Positions 20,411-30,626 of a stretch of 64,000 nucleotides of DNA are shown here, one piece after another. A model generated the notes under the pieces. It made no database searches. It was not told where the DNA came from and saw nothing but the letters and a program-made list of their open reading frames with translations. Every line of letters starts with the position of its first letter. Position 1 is the first letter of the stretch. Position numbers and translations under genes: made by a program. The DNA comes from Paenibacillus azoreducens (GTDB lineage: Bacteria; Bacillota; Bacilli; Paenibacillales; Paenibacillaceae), in contig NZ_AP025343.1 of assembly GCF_021654775.1 (NCBI RefSeq), positions 6,700,001 to 6,764,000 of the forward strand, read 5' to 3'.

Positions 20411-20516
20411 ATAAGAAAGTATAAATTCAGGGACTCGCATCCTTATATCGCAAGAAAAATTACCGCTAAATGCGGTCTGTCATCTGTGGAAGTACATCGG
20501 ATAGACGTTTTTCTTA
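20411..20516 (-). repeat. Dispersed repeat family A, single inverted copy
   Basis: Reverse-oriented copy with all blocks: TAAGAAAGTATAAA at the left, ATCCTTATATCGCAAGAAAA, the small stem ACCGC-taaat-GCGGT, and ATAGACGTTTTTCTTA at the right. It lies between the MFS terminator and the next gene's stop codon. Confidence 0.8.
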
Positions 20517-20593
20517 ACCTGTTATTTATCATTCCGGATATGGCCAATATTTTCAGAATGTATGGTCCTAATACGTAGAAAATCTCCGCATAT

Positions 20594-22510
20594 TTACTTG
20601 GAACCGGTCAATGCAAAAGTATTTAGCGTCCGCTCGATCGCATCTTTTTGTGCCGCAGTTGCATTGGCATCATTCAGCGATGCGCTGATCGTATAAACGA
20701 TATCATCCTTTTGCAGGATAATCTGCCGGGCGCTGTAAGGAATGCCTTCTTTGATTTGATGGAGGGTGAGCGACACGGCCGGTACTCCGGCAAACGTAAT
20801 ATTTTCCGTCTTCTCCACCTTAAGATCCTTCTGATATTTGGCAGCTTCGGTATAATATGATTTCAATTGATTGACAGCCGCCTCCAGGGATGCGGCTTTC
20901 TCGGCCGTGATCAGAAAACGTCCGCCTGTAAATTGGTAATCCACCGTTGATTTTTCGAATTTATCCTGATTTGCGGTCCAATACTGCGGAATATCAATTC
21001 GGTATTTGAAAGTTTTGGATTGCTTGGTGGTCGTCTTCATTTTGCTAATCAGGAAGGAGTCGTCTTCCATCGTGCCGAAAGTGCCGGAAACAACCTTGAA
21101 ATCGATGTTGATCGACTTCATCAAATCCTTGAATTTAGCGATATCCCCCTTCTGATCCTCTGGAGCGGAGTACTCGGCATAGTAACGGTATCCGTCACGC
21201 AGCAGCATAACTTCATATTCCGTAATCCAGCCGTCGCCATAATTGTAACGGACTTCATTCATGAGCCCTTTTTCACCCGAAACTTCGATTGGGGAAGTGC
21301 CGACGATTTGATACGAATCCGGCACAAAGGACTCTTTCACCCATGTTTTTAATTCCTCGCTCCACTGCTCCAAACTGGAGCCTCTAGGAGATGAAGATAC
21401 CTTCAGCTTAAGATAGCTGCCGCTTTTGCTTTCATAAAACATATTGGCGTTGTCGACTTTCCAGCCGGCAGGCACATCAAGCGTAATGCCGTAATCGTCA
21501 TTGCCCTCATGACGCATGCCGTTTTTAACAGTGGATAAATCTTTAATCGTTTTGTCCAATGGATTATAACCGATGTTGAACGAATCCAAAAGTCCCGTAT
21601 ATTTCTTCAGATCTTTGTAATTGGCAGCCGTCAAATCCGCAAAATAGACTTCATACAGCCGGTCATTGCCGTAATACATGCGATTTTCCCAGAACGTTCC
21701 GTCAGCGTCCTTGACGATGATCCGGGCGTACGGGACCTTGGCCTGCGGGAAGCTTCCGCGGTCCACCACAAGCTGACCGGCATCCTTGGCATTCTCCACC
21801 AGCATGTCCAGCAGATCTTCGGCTCCCAGCTTCACATCCTGATCTGATGTATGGACCTCGAAATAGTAAGTATTGTCGGCGTCGCTAAACGATACGATGC
21901 TTTCATCCCTTTCAGAATCGCCAAGCAGCAGGCCGCTCGGGTAGTTAATCGTCCACCCATAATAGCTGTTGCCGATTTTGGTTTTGCCAAGATCGGTGTC
22001 AATGCCCGGGTCATCTTCATCCACGGATGTTTCAGACGGGCTGAGACTGACTACCAGCGCCCCCATGCTCCCTGGAGCAATATCCGCCCCAATTCCTTCG
22101 GCCACCACCCGCAGCGGTACCATCAGCGTTCCCGATACTATCGCCGGCGCCGCGCCGAGCTTCACTTTCTTGCCGTCGATCCAGGCCGTATTGCTTCCAA
22201 TCGTCATGGATACGATGTGCGGACCGTACATTACTTTCACGATATCCGAGTTCTCAAGCCGCACTTCGGTGCCGAATGCCCGCTTGAAAAGACCTACAGG
22301 AACCATAACCGTGCCATGATCCAAATACGGCTTCGCGATATTTTCGGTTTTCCCGTTCATCCAGACGGATGCGCTCCCCGTTGTTATTTTAAACGTCAAC
22401 TTGTCCGCCGCACTGTCCGCGCGATCCGCCCAGGCCGGCACAGCCGCTGACAACGCCACGCTGCAGGCCAAAAGGGCGGAGCCCATTTTAATAAGCGCTT
22501 TTCTCTTCAT
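20594..22510 (-). CDS. Secreted copper-amine-oxidase-N (stalk) domain protein
   Basis: About 638 residues from ATG 22510 (AAGGGG nine bases upstream); an ATG at 22534 overlapping the htrA stop has no ribosome site. A signal peptide (MKRKALIKMGSALLACSVAL, cleaved after PAWA) leads to a copper amine oxidase N-terminal-type domain (about 38-155, with two VMVP/LMVPLRV blocks). In Paenibacillus proteins this domain is a structural stalk, not an oxidase. The rest (about 170-638) consists of three diverged PsbP/DcrB-like modules, each recognisable by a Y-x-I-D/N-x-P-x-x-W stretch (YGWTINYP, YGITLDVPAGW, YRIDIPQYW). It follows htrA in one operon; a role in envelope stress is inference. Confidence 0.85.
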   Translation of the reverse strand: MKRKALIKMGSALLACSVALSAAVPAWADRADSAADKLTFKITTGSASVWMNGKTENIAKPYLDHGTVMVPVGLFKRAFGTEVRLENSDIVKVMYGPHIVSMTIGSNTAWIDGKKVKLGAAPAIVSGTLMVPLRVVAEGIGADIAPGSMGALVVSLSPSETSVDEDDPGIDTDLGKTKIGNSYYGWTINYPSGLLLGDSERDESIVSFSDADNTYYFEVHTSDQDVKLGAEDLLDMLVENAKDAGQLVVDRGSFPQAKVPYARIIVKDADGTFWENRMYYGNDRLYEVYFADLTAANYKDLKKYTGLLDSFNIGYNPLDKTIKDLSTVKNGMRHEGNDDYGITLDVPAGWKVDNANMFYESKSGSYLKLKVSSSPRGSSLEQWSEELKTWVKESFVPDSYQIVGTSPIEVSGEKGLMNEVRYNYGDGWITEYEVMLLRDGYRYYAEYSAPEDQKGDIAKFKDLMKSINIDFKVVSGTFGTMEDDSFLISKMKTTTKQSKTFKYRIDIPQYWTANQDKFEKSTVDYQFTGGRFLITAEKAASLEAAVNQLKSYYTEAAKYQKDLKVEKTENITFAGVPAVSLTLHQIKEGIPYSARQIILQKDDIVYTISASLNDANATAAQKDAIERTLNTFALTGSK

Positions 22511-22533
22511 CCGCGCATGCCCCTTCTTCCCCA

Positions 22534-23667
22534 TTAAAATTCGTCATCGTCTTCGCCGCCAGCTGCCGATTCATTGTCCATACCGACGCCTTCTGACAGC
22601 ACCAATTTGCGTATCACGATATCTCCGTCACTTTGCATCAGCAGCTTAACGGTTTGGCCTGGCATATACGACTTGAACAGTTCATTAATGTCCACAACCG
22701 AATTTACTCGTTTTCCGTCAATGCTGTAGAGGACGTCATTTTCACGGATCCCCGCCTTTTTCGCTTCGTCGGAGACGACCTTGGTGATGGTCAGCGGATC
22801 CTGCGTAGGGAGTCCCACCAGCGCGGACCAGCTTTCTTCCATGCTCACTCCAAGGCTGGGCCGTCTAACCTCGCCATATTTAAACAGCTGATTGATCACG
22901 TATTGCACCGTTTCGGACGGGATGGAGAACCCCATATTTTCCACGCCTACTGCGGCAAATTTCATGCTGTTAATGCCAAGCACTTCGCCTTTCATGTTCA
23001 CCAGTGGACCGCCGCTGTTCCCCGGGTTGATCGCCGTATCGCTTTGAATCAAGCGGTAGGTGGCGTTTACCGCCCGGTTCATACCGCTGACGACGCCTAC
23101 GGTTGCGGAATTGCGCAAGGAAAAGGAGATCGGTGTCCCGATGGCCACCACTTTTTCACCGACCTGCGTATTTTGTGCGGATTTGGCGAAAACAGCCGGG
23201 CGCAGGCCCGAAGCATTGATTTTGATCAAAGCCAGATCACTGGCTTCGTCAACATATGTATCGGTAATTTTATAGGTTTTGCCATCCGAAGTGACAACAA
23301 CCGTGCTTTGCAGCCCGTTCACGACATGGGCGTTGGTGACAATCCAACCGTTTGACCTGATAATGACTCCCGTGCCATGCATTAAGTTGTTGCGGTCTGC
23401 AGCCATTTGTTCCGTCTGAGCCGTCGCCCGCCCGATAATGCCGACAACCGATGGCGACACATCCTTTACGATCTGCGGAACCGGATCCGTCGGCACCTGC
23501 ACTTGAGTGTTAGCAGAGCTTTTTTGACCTTTAACCGCAGCTCCTGTTGATGGGATTGTTTTGGCTGCCGATTGCGGCTTCGCCGCAGCCGCCGCTTCTA
23601 CCGCACCACTAAGCAGCATGATGCTGCAAAGCAAAAGAATGACCCTCTTTTTCCCCATAGGCTTCAT
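22534..23667 (-). CDS. HtrA/DegP-type serine protease with PDZ domain
   Basis: 377 residues. An N-terminal signal peptide or anchor (about 7-27) is followed by a low-complexity linker. The trypsin-like domain has His in TNAHVV (about 112), Asp in SDLALI (about 145) and Ser in GNSGGP (about 217). One PDZ domain follows (about 262-355), and the tail is acidic (GGEDDDEF). It degrades or chaperones misfolded secreted proteins. ATG has AGGTGAGG upstream. Its stop overlaps a start codon of the next gene (TAATG). Confidence 0.92.
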   Translation of the reverse strand: MKPMGKKRVILLLCSIMLLSGAVEAAAAAKPQSAAKTIPSTGAAVKGQKSSANTQVQVPTDPVPQIVKDVSPSVVGIIGRATAQTEQMAADRNNLMHGTGVIIRSNGWIVTNAHVVNGLQSTVVVTSDGKTYKITDTYVDEASDLALIKINASGLRPAVFAKSAQNTQVGEKVVAIGTPISFSLRNSATVGVVSGMNRAVNATYRLIQSDTAINPGNSGGPLVNMKGEVLGINSMKFAAVGVENMGFSIPSETVQYVINQLFKYGEVRRPSLGVSMEESWSALVGLPTQDPLTITKVVSDEAKKAGIRENDVLYSIDGKRVNSVVDINELFKSYMPGQTVKLLMQSDGDIVIRKLVLSEGVGMDNESAAGGEDDDEF

Positions 23668-23796
23668 GTCCTCACCTAGCCTTTAAATTTTTTCTATTTT
23701 TACACATTAATGGTGACTCTCCCCTGAATCTTAGCCCAATGTAACACAGATTCCGAAACTGTACAATTGCTCTGTAGCCCTATCTTTTGGAGATGT

Positions 23797-23822
23797 CAAA
23801 AACATCGATCGACATATTTCTT
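23797..23822 (+). repeat. Family A repeat fragment
   Basis: A short piece, TCAAAAACATCGATCGAC, matching the left end of the copy at 48521-48629. Only this end is present. Confidence 0.45.
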
Positions 23823-23860
23823 GGGGTATGGCCCCGAAATGAACACTGTTTCCATGCACA

Positions 23861-23988
23861 AAATAACACCACAAAGAGTATCGGAAAGAAGTAAGGGCGC
23901 CTCTCAAAGAGGGGCGCTTTTGCGGAGCAAAAGTACGGAGTGAAGCCGATGCTTCGATGCTTATTCCAAATACTTTGCGGGGACCCCA
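23861..23988. repeat. Dispersed repeat family C, copy 1
   Basis: Starts AAATAACACCACAAAGAG and ends GCTTATTCCAAATACTTTGC then GGGGACC; the two ends are partly complementary. The middle contains a GC-rich hairpin AAGGGCGCCTC/GAGGGGCGCTTTT. A shorter copy with the same ends is at 27489-27552. It lies between htrA and the small membrane protein gene and shows no coding potential. Confidence 0.65.
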
Positions 23989-24005
23989 AAAAACTTATAA
24001 AATCA

Positions 24006-24049
24006 CAAAAAAAGACCCCTTGCAGCGCCCAAAGGCGTGAGGTGTCTTC
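24006..24049 (-). terminator. Terminator after the small membrane protein gene
   Basis: On the minus strand GAAGACACCTCACGCC pairs imperfectly with GGGCGCTGCAAGGGGTCTTT and is followed by a T-run. Confidence 0.75.
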
Positions 24050-24080
24050 ATTCGTCTTATGAATCAGGTTCCCTTTGCTT

Positions 24081-24290
24081 CTAGCTCATCCAGTTCTGTA
24101 CCATTGCGAAATCAGAAGCAAGGAAAACCAACAAACAAATGATGCTGAATCCGATTGCAAACTTGTTCTTAACAGGTTGCTTGATGAGGCGAATCGTACC
24201 GATAAGAATAAGCAGCGTAAACAGAATCATGAAAATATCAAAAGTGTTGAATTTGGATGCGGCCGATGCAGCAGCTTCTGCAAGGAACAT
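24081..24290 (-). CDS. Small two-TM membrane protein (DUF2759-like)
   Basis: 69 residues, ATG preceded by GAGGAGG. Two hydrophobic segments (about 18-37 and 44-63) are joined by a basic turn (RLIKQPVKNK). Length and layout resemble the small DUF2759 proteins of Bacillales, but I could not verify this. It has its own ribosome site and terminator, which support a real gene. Function unknown. Confidence 0.75.
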   Translation of the reverse strand: MFLAEAAASAASKFNTFDIFMILFTLLILIGTIRLIKQPVKNKFAIGFSIICLLVFLASDFAMVQNWMS

Positions 24291-24517
24291 GATTGAACCT
24301 CCTCAAATAACTTCGCTCAATTTTAACATATCTCCTTACATGTTATCCTTCCAGAAGGAGAGATGCAAGACTTACGCAGGAAAAAATTGAAATTGTCATA
24401 AATTTGCCTAGATTTGGCATCGCTTCTTGTGCTTTTTATTATAGATGTTGTTGCACTTATAGTATGATCCCTGTTTCCGATATTATGTTCGGCTATTGCA
24501 ATCTCTTACTCTCAGGG

Positions 24518-24553
24518 AAAAAGAAGAACCACCGGAGAAAATCCGGCGGTTCC
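24518..24553 (-). terminator. Terminator after uvrA
   Basis: On the minus strand AACCGCCGGA/TCCGGTGGTT with a TTTTC loop is followed by CTTCTTTTT, 33 bases after the uvrA stop. Confidence 0.9.
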
Positions 24554-24585
24554 ATGACGTTTCTGTAAAACCCGGGTTTATGTCA

Positions 24586-27447
24586 TTAACTTCCAACCTT
24601 CAATTCCTCGGTACGGGCGGTATCCCGTTCCAACACAGGCTTCAGATACTTTCCTGTATAGGAGCCGTCCACTTTGACAAGCTGTTCCGGCGTTCCTGTC
24701 GCGATGATCGTTCCGCCGCCGCTGCCGCCTTCCGGCCCCAAGTCGATCAAATAATCCGCCGTCTTAATGACATCCAAATTATGCTCGATGACAAGCACGG
24801 ATTCGCCCGAATCCACCAGCCGGTGCAGGACGGTCAACAAACGGTCGATATCGTCCACATGCAATCCTGTCGTCGGTTCGTCAAGGATATACATCGTTTT
24901 GCCGGTACTGCGGCGGTACAGCTCGGAAGCCAGCTTCACGCGCTGGGCTTCGCCGCCGGAAAGCGTCGTTGCCGGCTGCCCCAGCGTGATGTACCCCAGG
25001 CCCACGTCAAGCAGCGTCTGCAGCTTCCGGTGGATTTTCGGAATGTTTTTGAAAAACTCCGTTGCATCCTCCACCGTCATCTCCAGCACATCGGCGATGC
25101 TTTTGGCTTTATATTTGACCTCCAGCGTTTCGCGGTTATATCGTTTGCCTTTGCAGACTTCGCAAGGCACGTATACATCCGGCAGGAAGTGCATTTCGAT
25201 TTTGATGATGCCGTCCCCGCGGCAGGCTTCGCAGCGCCCGCCTTTGACGTTGAAACTGAAACGGCCTTTCTTGTAGCCGCGGATTTTTGCTTCGTTCGTT
25301 TGCGCGTAAATGTCGCGGATATCGTCGAAAACGCCGGTATAGGTAGCAGGGTTCGAACGCGGCGTACGTCCAATCGGAGACTGGTCGATATCGATGACCT
25401 TCTCCAGATGCTCGAGTCCCCTGATTTCTTTATGCGCCCCCGGACGCACTTTGACGGCTCTATTCAGTTCTTTTGCGAGCGTTTTATACAAAATCTCGTT
25501 AACCAGCGTCGATTTTCCTGAACCGGACACCCCTGTCACCGCCGTAAAAACGCCGACCGGTATTTTGACGTTCAGGTTTTTAAGGTTATTCTCGCGCGCA
25601 CCGCGGATTTCCAGCCAGCGCCCATCCGGCTTTCTCCGGTTCGGATTGACGGGAATAAACTTCCGGCCGCTCAAATACTGCCCGGTCAAGGAGTTCGGAT
25701 CGTTCATGATTTGCTTCGGTGTTCCTTGCGCAATAACGCGGCCGCCATGAATCCCTGCTCCCGGACCGATGTCGATGATATAATCGGCTGCCAGCATCGT
25801 ATCCTCGTCATGCTCAACAACGATCAGCGTGTTGCCAAGATCGCGCATATGCTCCAGCGTCGCGATCAGCCTATCGTTGTCACGCTGATGCAGGCCGATA
25901 CTCGGCTCGTCCAAAATGTACAGGACGCCCATCAGGCTGGAGCCGATTTGGGTGGCAAGCCTGATCCGTTGAGCTTCGCCGCCGGAGAGCGTACCCGCCG
26001 CACGGCTGAGCGTCAGATACTGCAAACCGACGTTCACAAGGAATCCCAGCCGGCTATTGATTTCCTTCAAAATCAAATGGGCGATGGAGCGTTCCTTCTC
26101 GCTCAGTTCCAGCGAATCGAACAGCTGCATCGCATCGCCGATCGACAAGCTGGTTACATCGGCAATATTGTTTCCGCTGACCGTAACCGCGAGCACTTCT
26201 TTTTTCAAACGATGCCCTTTGCACACTTCGCATGGCTTGGCGCTCATGAAGTTCTCGATAAACTCGCGGATTCCGTCCGAAGCCGTTTCGCGGTAACGGC
26301 GCTCTAGGTTCGGGATGATGCCTTCAAAAACGACATTCGCTTCCTTCCGCTGCCCAAAGTCATTTTCGTAACGGAAACGCACTTTCTCGCTGCCTGTTCC
26401 GTACAGCAGCTTGTCCATATCCTCTTTTTTCAGCTGGCTGACCGGAACATTCTGCGGAATATCGTAATGCTCGCATACCGAACTCAGGAACTGCGGATAA
26501 TAGTTGGATGTGCTTCCCGTCCAAGCCAGGAAAGCCCCTTCTTCAATGGATTTTTCCATATCCGGGATAAGCAGTTCCGGATCGACGATCATTTTGACGC
26601 CAAGACCGTCGCATTCCGGGCAGGCGCCGAACGGGCTGTTGAATGAAAACATGCGCGGCGAAAGTTCTTCCATACTGAACCCGCAAATCGAGCAGGCAAA
26701 ATTGGAACTGAACCGCAGCTCCTCCTGGCCGATGATATCAACGAGCAGTTGTCCGCCGGAAAGCTTAAGCGCCGTTTCGATGGAATCCGCCAAGCGGGTT
26801 TCGACGCCCTCCTTGACGACGATCCGGTCTACGACCACTTCAATCGTGTGTTTTTTATTTTTTTCAAGTTCGATGCTTTCGGAAAGATCGCGCAATTCCC
26901 CGTCGACGCGTACCCGAACAAAACCTTGCTTGGCCACGTCCGCGAACAAGTTTTTATGCTCTCCCTTGCGCCCGGAAACGAGGGGCGCCATCAGTTGGAG
27001 TCTCGTTTTTTCCGGATAGGACATGATCCGGTCCACCATCTGCTCGACGGTTTGGGACGTAATTTCAATCCCGTGCTCCGGACAGTGAGGATGCCCGATC
27101 CGCGCAAACAGCAGGCGGAGGTAGTCGTAGATTTCCGTCACCGTACCTACCGTTGAGCGGGGGTTGCGGCTTGTCGTTTTCTGGTCAATAGAAATGGCCG
27201 GGGAAAGTCCGTCGATCGAATCCACATCCGGCTTCTCCATTTGCCCCAGAAATTGACGCGCGTACGCAGACAACGACTCCACGTATCGGCGCTGGCCTTC
27301 GGCATAAATCGTATCAAAAGCCAGTGATGACTTTCCCGATCCGCTAAGGCCCGTCAATACAACGAATTTATCGCGCGGAATGGTAATATCGATGTTCTTT
27401 AAATTATGAGCCCGGGCCCCTTTGATCACGATGTTTTCATTCGCCAA
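24586..27447 (-). CDS. uvrA: Excinuclease ABC subunit A
   Basis: About 953 residues. The damage-sensing ATPase of nucleotide excision repair. Two ABC modules have Walker A motifs GLSGSGKSS (about 33) and GVSGSGKST (about 638), and two LSGGEAQR signatures. Zinc fingers include CSICGF and CEACRGDG ... [10 protein letters not shown] choose TTG at 27447 ([18 protein letters not shown]), 11 bases after AAAGGAG, because that ribosome site lies inside the longer ATG reading from 27471 and no site precedes that ATG. It follows uvrB in the same orientation. Confidence 0.96.
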   Translation of the reverse strand: MANENIVIKGARAHNLKNIDITIPRDKFVVLTGLSGSGKSSLAFDTIYAEGQRRYVESLSAYARQFLGQMEKPDVDSIDGLSPAISIDQKTTSRNPRSTVGTVTEIYDYLRLLFARIGHPHCPEHGIEITSQTVEQMVDRIMSYPEKTRLQLMAPLVSGRKGEHKNLFADVAKQGFVRVRVDGELRDLSESIELEKNKKHTIEVVVDRIVVKEGVETRLADSIETALKLSGGQLLVDIIGQEELRFSSNFACSICGFSMEELSPRMFSFNSPFGACPECDGLGVKMIVDPELLIPDMEKSIEEGAFLAWTGSTSNYYPQFLSSVCEHYDIPQNVPVSQLKKEDMDKLLYGTGSEKVRFRYENDFGQRKEANVVFEGIIPNLERRYRETASDGIREFIENFMSAKPCEVCKGHRLKKEVLAVTVSGNNIADVTSLSIGDAMQLFDSLELSEKERSIAHLILKEINSRLGFLVNVGLQYLTLSRAAGTLSGGEAQRIRLATQIGSSLMGVLYILDEPSIGLHQRDNDRLIATLEHMRDLGNTLIVVEHDEDTMLAADYIIDIGPGAGIHGGRVIAQGTPKQIMNDPNSLTGQYLSGRKFIPVNPNRRKPDGRWLEIRGARENNLKNLNVKIPVGVFTAVTGVSGSGKSTLVNEILYKTLAKELNRAVKVRPGAHKEIRGLEHLEKVIDIDQSPIGRTPRSNPATYTGVFDDIRDIYAQTNEAKIRGYKKGRFSFNVKGGRCEACRGDGIIKIEMHFLPDVYVPCEVCKGKRYNRETLEVKYKAKSIADVLEMTVEDATEFFKNIPKIHRKLQTLLDVGLGYITLGQPATTLSGGEAQRVKLASELYRRSTGKTMYILDEPTTGLHVDDIDRLLTVLHRLVDSGESVLVIEHNLDVIKTADYLIDLGPEGGSGGGTIIATGTPEQLVKVDGSYTGKYLKPVLERDTARTEELKVGS

Positions 27448-27488
27448 TGCTCGTTCATCTCCTTTGTGCATAACATTCTATAATCTTA

Positions 27489-27552
27489 AAATAACCCCAC
27501 AAAGTGACGTGCAGCCTTTGAAGCTTATTCCGATTACTTTGCGGGGACCTCA
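27489..27552. repeat. Dispersed repeat family C, copy 2
   Basis: Starts AAATAACCCCACAAAGTGA and ends GCTTATTCCGATTACTTTGC then GGGGACC. CCCCACAAAGT and ACTTTGCGGGG form an inverted pair, so the transcript can fold. It lies between uvrB and uvrA. The GC-rich middle of copy 1 is absent. Confidence 0.65.
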
Positions 27553-27606
27553 GAAGTTTATATGATACGTTAGTAAACGCCTGAATGGCCTTTCTAATAT
27601 CCACAA

Positions 27607-27638
27607 AGAGAACGACCAGTTACCGACGGCCGTTCTCT
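27607..27638 (-). terminator. Hairpin after uvrB, probable weak terminator
   Basis: On the minus strand AGAGAACGGCC and GGTCGTTCTCT pair around a 10-base loop. Only a short T-stretch follows, so read-through into uvrA is plausible. Confidence 0.55.
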
Positions 27639-27659
27639 TCCCATATCTCACCCTTGCAT

Positions 27660-29651
27660 TTATTCAGCCTTCAGTTCCAGCAAGGCGTCGCGAAGCTCCG
27701 CGGCGCGTTCGAACTGCAAATTTTTCGCCGCTTCCTTCATTTCCGCCTCCAGGCGCTGGATGACCGACTGGCGCTCCTTCTTCGACATTTTGCCGGAAGC
27801 TCCCGTCAGATACTCCGCTTTCGATTCGGCAACCTTGGTCGCTTCGATCACATCGCGCACCTTCTTGCGGATAGTTTGAGGCGTAATGCCGTGTTCCTCA
27901 TTATACGCAATCTGCAGCCCGCGGCGACGGGCCGTTTCCTTGATCGCTTTATCCATCGATTCGGTAATATGGTCGCCGTACATAATGACGAAACCTTCCG
28001 AGTTCCGAGCCGCACGGCCAATCGTTTGGATCAGGGAACGTTCGGAACGCAAGAAACCTTCCTTATCCGCATCCAAAATCGCAACCAGCGACACTTCAGG
28101 CAGGTCCAAACCTTCCCGCAGCAGATTGATTCCGACCAACACATGGAACACGCCAAGGCGGAGATCGCGCAGGATGGCTATCCGCTCGAGCGTTTTGATA
28201 TCCGAGTGAAGGTACCGGACCTTAATGCCGATTTCCTTCAGGTAATCGGTCAAATCCTCCGCCATCTTCTTCGTAAGGGTCGTCACCAGCACGCGTTCAT
28301 CCCGATCGATCCGTTCGCGGATTTCACCGATCAAATCGTCGATCTGGCCTTCCGTAGGGCGAACCTCAATCACCGGATCAAGCAGTCCGGTCGGCCGGAT
28401 AATCTGCTCGACCATCGTATCGCAGTGTTCCATTTCATACGGGCCGGGCGTTGCCGACACATAAATGATCTGGTTAACCTTCTCTTCGAATTCCTCGAAT
28501 TGCAAGGGCCGGTTATCCAAAGCCGAAGGAAGACGGAAACCATGATCCACCAGGACCGTTTTCCGGGCCCGGTCGCCATTGTACATCGCGCGGATCTGCG
28601 GCAGCGTCACATGGGATTCGTCCACCACAATCAAAAAGTCGTCCGGAAAATAATCCAGCAGCGTATACGGCGTTGCTCCGCGTTCCCGGAAGGTCAGCGG
28701 ACCGGAGTAGTTCTCGATCCCGGAACAAAAACCGATTTCCTTCATCATCTCGATGTCATAGCGGGTACGCTGTTCCAGACGTTGAGCTTCCAGCAGCTTG
28801 CCCTCGGAGCGGAAATATTCCAGCTGCTCTTCCAGCTCGCGTTCGATATTTTTCAGGGCGATCCGCATCGTTTCTTCTTTCGTGACGAAGTGCGAGGCCG
28901 GAAAAATAGCCACGTGTTCGCGTTCGCCGATCAATTCGCCTGTGAGCACGTCGATTTCCGTGATTCGCTCAATTTCATCCCCGAAAAATTCGACGCGGAT
29001 GGCGTGCTCGCCTTGCGAAGCCGGAAAGATCTCGATGACGTCGCCGCGGACGCGGAATGTGCCGCGGACGAAATTGATATCATTACGCTGGTACTGAATG
29101 TCCACAAGCCGCGATAGAATCTGGTTGCGCGGCTTCTCCATGCCTACGCGCAGCGACAGCAGCAAGCTCGAGTATTCGGAAGGCGAACCGAGACCGTAAA
29201 TACAAGATACGCTGGCTACGATAATCACGTCGCGCCGCTCGAACAATGAACTGGTCGCGGAATGCCGTAGTTTGTCTATTTCCTCATTAATGCTCGAATC
29301 CTTCTCAATATAGGTATCGGAAGAGGGGATATACGCTTCGGGTTGATAATAATCATAATAGCTGACAAAGTAATCTACCGAATTATTCGGAAAAAACTCC
29401 TTGAATTCGCTCGCCAGCTGGGCTGCCAAAGTTTTATTGTGGGCAATTACCAGCGTCGGCCGGTTTACCTTGGCAATCGTCTGCGCAATCGTAAACGTCT
29501 TCCCCGTTCCGGTCGCTCCAAGCAATGTCTGATGCTGTTTCCCCTGTTCAAGCCCTTCCACCAGTTCCGCTATCGCCTTGGGCTGGTCGCCCTGCGGCTT
29601 ATATTCGGATAAAAGCTCAAACGGTCTGGTACTTACGACAATATCACTCAT
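27660..29651 (-). CDS. uvrB: Excinuclease ABC subunit B
   Basis: 663 residues, standard length. Helicase-like damage verification subunit. Walker A is GATGTGKT (about 45-52), the beta-hairpin region has YDYYQPEAY, motif II is VDESH and motif VI includes QTIGRAARN. The C-terminal UVR domain (about 620-658) binds UvrC. The promoter at 29763-29791 and a LexA-like site just downstream of it suggest SOS induction, as for uvrBA of B. subtilis. Confidence 0.97.
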   Translation of the reverse strand: MSDIVVSTRPFELLSEYKPQGDQPKAIAELVEGLEQGKQHQTLLGATGTGKTFTIAQTIAKVNRPTLVIAHNKTLAAQLASEFKEFFPNNSVDYFVSYYDYYQPEAYIPSSDTYIEKDSSINEEIDKLRHSATSSLFERRDVIIVASVSCIYGLGSPSEYSSLLLSLRVGMEKPRNQILSRLVDIQYQRNDINFVRGTFRVRGDVIEIFPASQGEHAIRVEFFGDEIERITEIDVLTGELIGEREHVAIFPASHFVTKEETMRIALKNIERELEEQLEYFRSEGKLLEAQRLEQRTRYDIEMMKEIGFCSGIENYSGPLTFRERGATPYTLLDYFPDDFLIVVDESHVTLPQIRAMYNGDRARKTVLVDHGFRLPSALDNRPLQFEEFEEKVNQIIYVSATPGPYEMEHCDTMVEQIIRPTGLLDPVIEVRPTEGQIDDLIGEIRERIDRDERVLVTTLTKKMAEDLTDYLKEIGIKVRYLHSDIKTLERIAILRDLRLGVFHVLVGINLLREGLDLPEVSLVAILDADKEGFLRSERSLIQTIGRAARNSEGFVIMYGDHITESMDKAIKETARRRGLQIAYNEEHGITPQTIRKKVRDVIEATKVAESKAEYLTGASGKMSKKERQSVIQRLEAEMKEAAKNLQFERAAELRDALLELKAE

Positions 29652-29743
29652 TGCCCAACATCACCCTCATCATCTAAAATAGATATTCTAAACTATATGT
29701 CGAGATTTCCCGATAATATGATTAGGAAATCCTTGTTGAAATA

Positions 29744-29757
29744 GGAATATTTGTTCC
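29744..29757 (-). promoter_or_regulatory. Candidate LexA/DinR box before uvrB
   Basis: GGAATATTTGTTCC matches the Gram-positive SOS core GAAC-N4-GTTC at seven of eight fixed positions and starts 5 bases after the -10 box, where a repressor would cover the start point. Confidence 0.6.
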
Positions 29758-29762
29758 CGTCT

Positions 29763-29791
29763 ATTATACTCTGATCGCCTGCTCTATGCAA
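29763..29791 (-). promoter_or_regulatory. Promoter of uvrB-uvrA
   Basis: On the minus strand TTGCAT, a 17-base spacer and TATAAT (29768-29763), about 110 bases before the uvrB start. Confidence 0.7.
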
Positions 29792-29825
29792 ACCTTAACT
29801 CATGAATAGGAGTGGTAACAACGAC

Positions 29826-30626
29826 ATGGAAATGACAACCATTATTGGCATACTGGCCGGCCTTGCCGCACTGGTAGGAGGCTTTTTATGGGAAGGGGGG
29901 CAAATTAACGGACTTATGCAAGGCGCGGCGGCGCTTATCGTATTCGGCGGTACCATCGCCGCCGTCGTTATCAGCTTTCCGCTCGCGCGGCTCAAAACGA
30001 TCCCAAAAGCGCTGCGCTTTGCCTTTACCCGCCAGACGGACAACACCGAGCAGCTGATCGAAGACGTGGTGAATATGGCGACGACGGCACGGCGCAACGG
30101 CGTCCTTTCACTTGAGCGGATGGCCGTGGATCATCCCAACTCTTTTCTGCGCGAAGGCATGCAAATGGTCGTCGACGGGACCGACCATGAACTGCTCAGA
30201 CAGATTATGGAGCTTGAAATCGGTGCGGTGGAACAAAAGCATGAATCTTATGCCAAAATTTTTGAATCCGCCGGAGGTTATTCTCCTACCATGGGGATTA
30301 TCGGTACCGTCATGGGCCTGATTCACGTGCTTGGCAGCTTGACGGAGCCAACGGATCTGGGCCCTTCCATCGCGGTCGCTTTTACGGCTACTTTATACGG
30401 CGTTGCCGCTGCCAATATTATCTTTTTACCCATTGCGTCCAAAATTAAGTCGCGGAGCGACGATGAAATTCAGAACATGGAGCTTCTGCTCGAGGGCATT
30501 CTTGCCGTCCAAAACGGCGAACATCCGAATCTGGTCCGCAAAAAGCTTGTATCCTTCACGCCTGCGGAACGCTATCATGCTCCTGCGGTGAAGGAGGGTT
30601 ATCATGAGCATGAAACGGCGGAGTAA
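29826..30626 (+). CDS. motA: Flagellar motor stator protein MotA
   Basis: About 266 residues from MEMTTIIG, with TAGGAGTGG ten bases upstream. Four membrane segments are visible, two near the N terminus and two at about 143-205 (SPTMGIIGTVMGLIHVL with the pore-lining Pro/Gly pattern, and VAFTATLYGVAAANIIFLPI). The large cytoplasmic loop between segments 2 and 3 carries charged residues for FliG contact (ERMAVDHP, REGMQMVVDG). It overlaps motB by 23 bases. It stands apart from any flagellar gene cluster. Confidence 0.93.
   Translation: MEMTTIIGILAGLAALVGGFLWEGGQINGLMQGAAALIVFGGTIAAVVISFPLARLKTIPKALRFAFTRQTDNTEQLIEDVVNMATTARRNGVLSLERMAVDHPNSFLREGMQMVVDGTDHELLRQIMELEIGAVEQKHESYAKIFESAGGYSPTMGIIGTVMGLIHVLGSLTEPTDLGPSIAVAFTATLYGVAAANIIFLPIASKIKSRSDDEIQNMELLLEGILAVQNGEHPNLVRKKLVSFTPAERYHAPAVKEGYHEHETAE

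Noticed and set aside
27585..29117. 510-codon plus-strand frame opposite uvrB
   Set aside because: Shadow of uvrB, which has all helicase motifs; composition is typical of an antisense frame.
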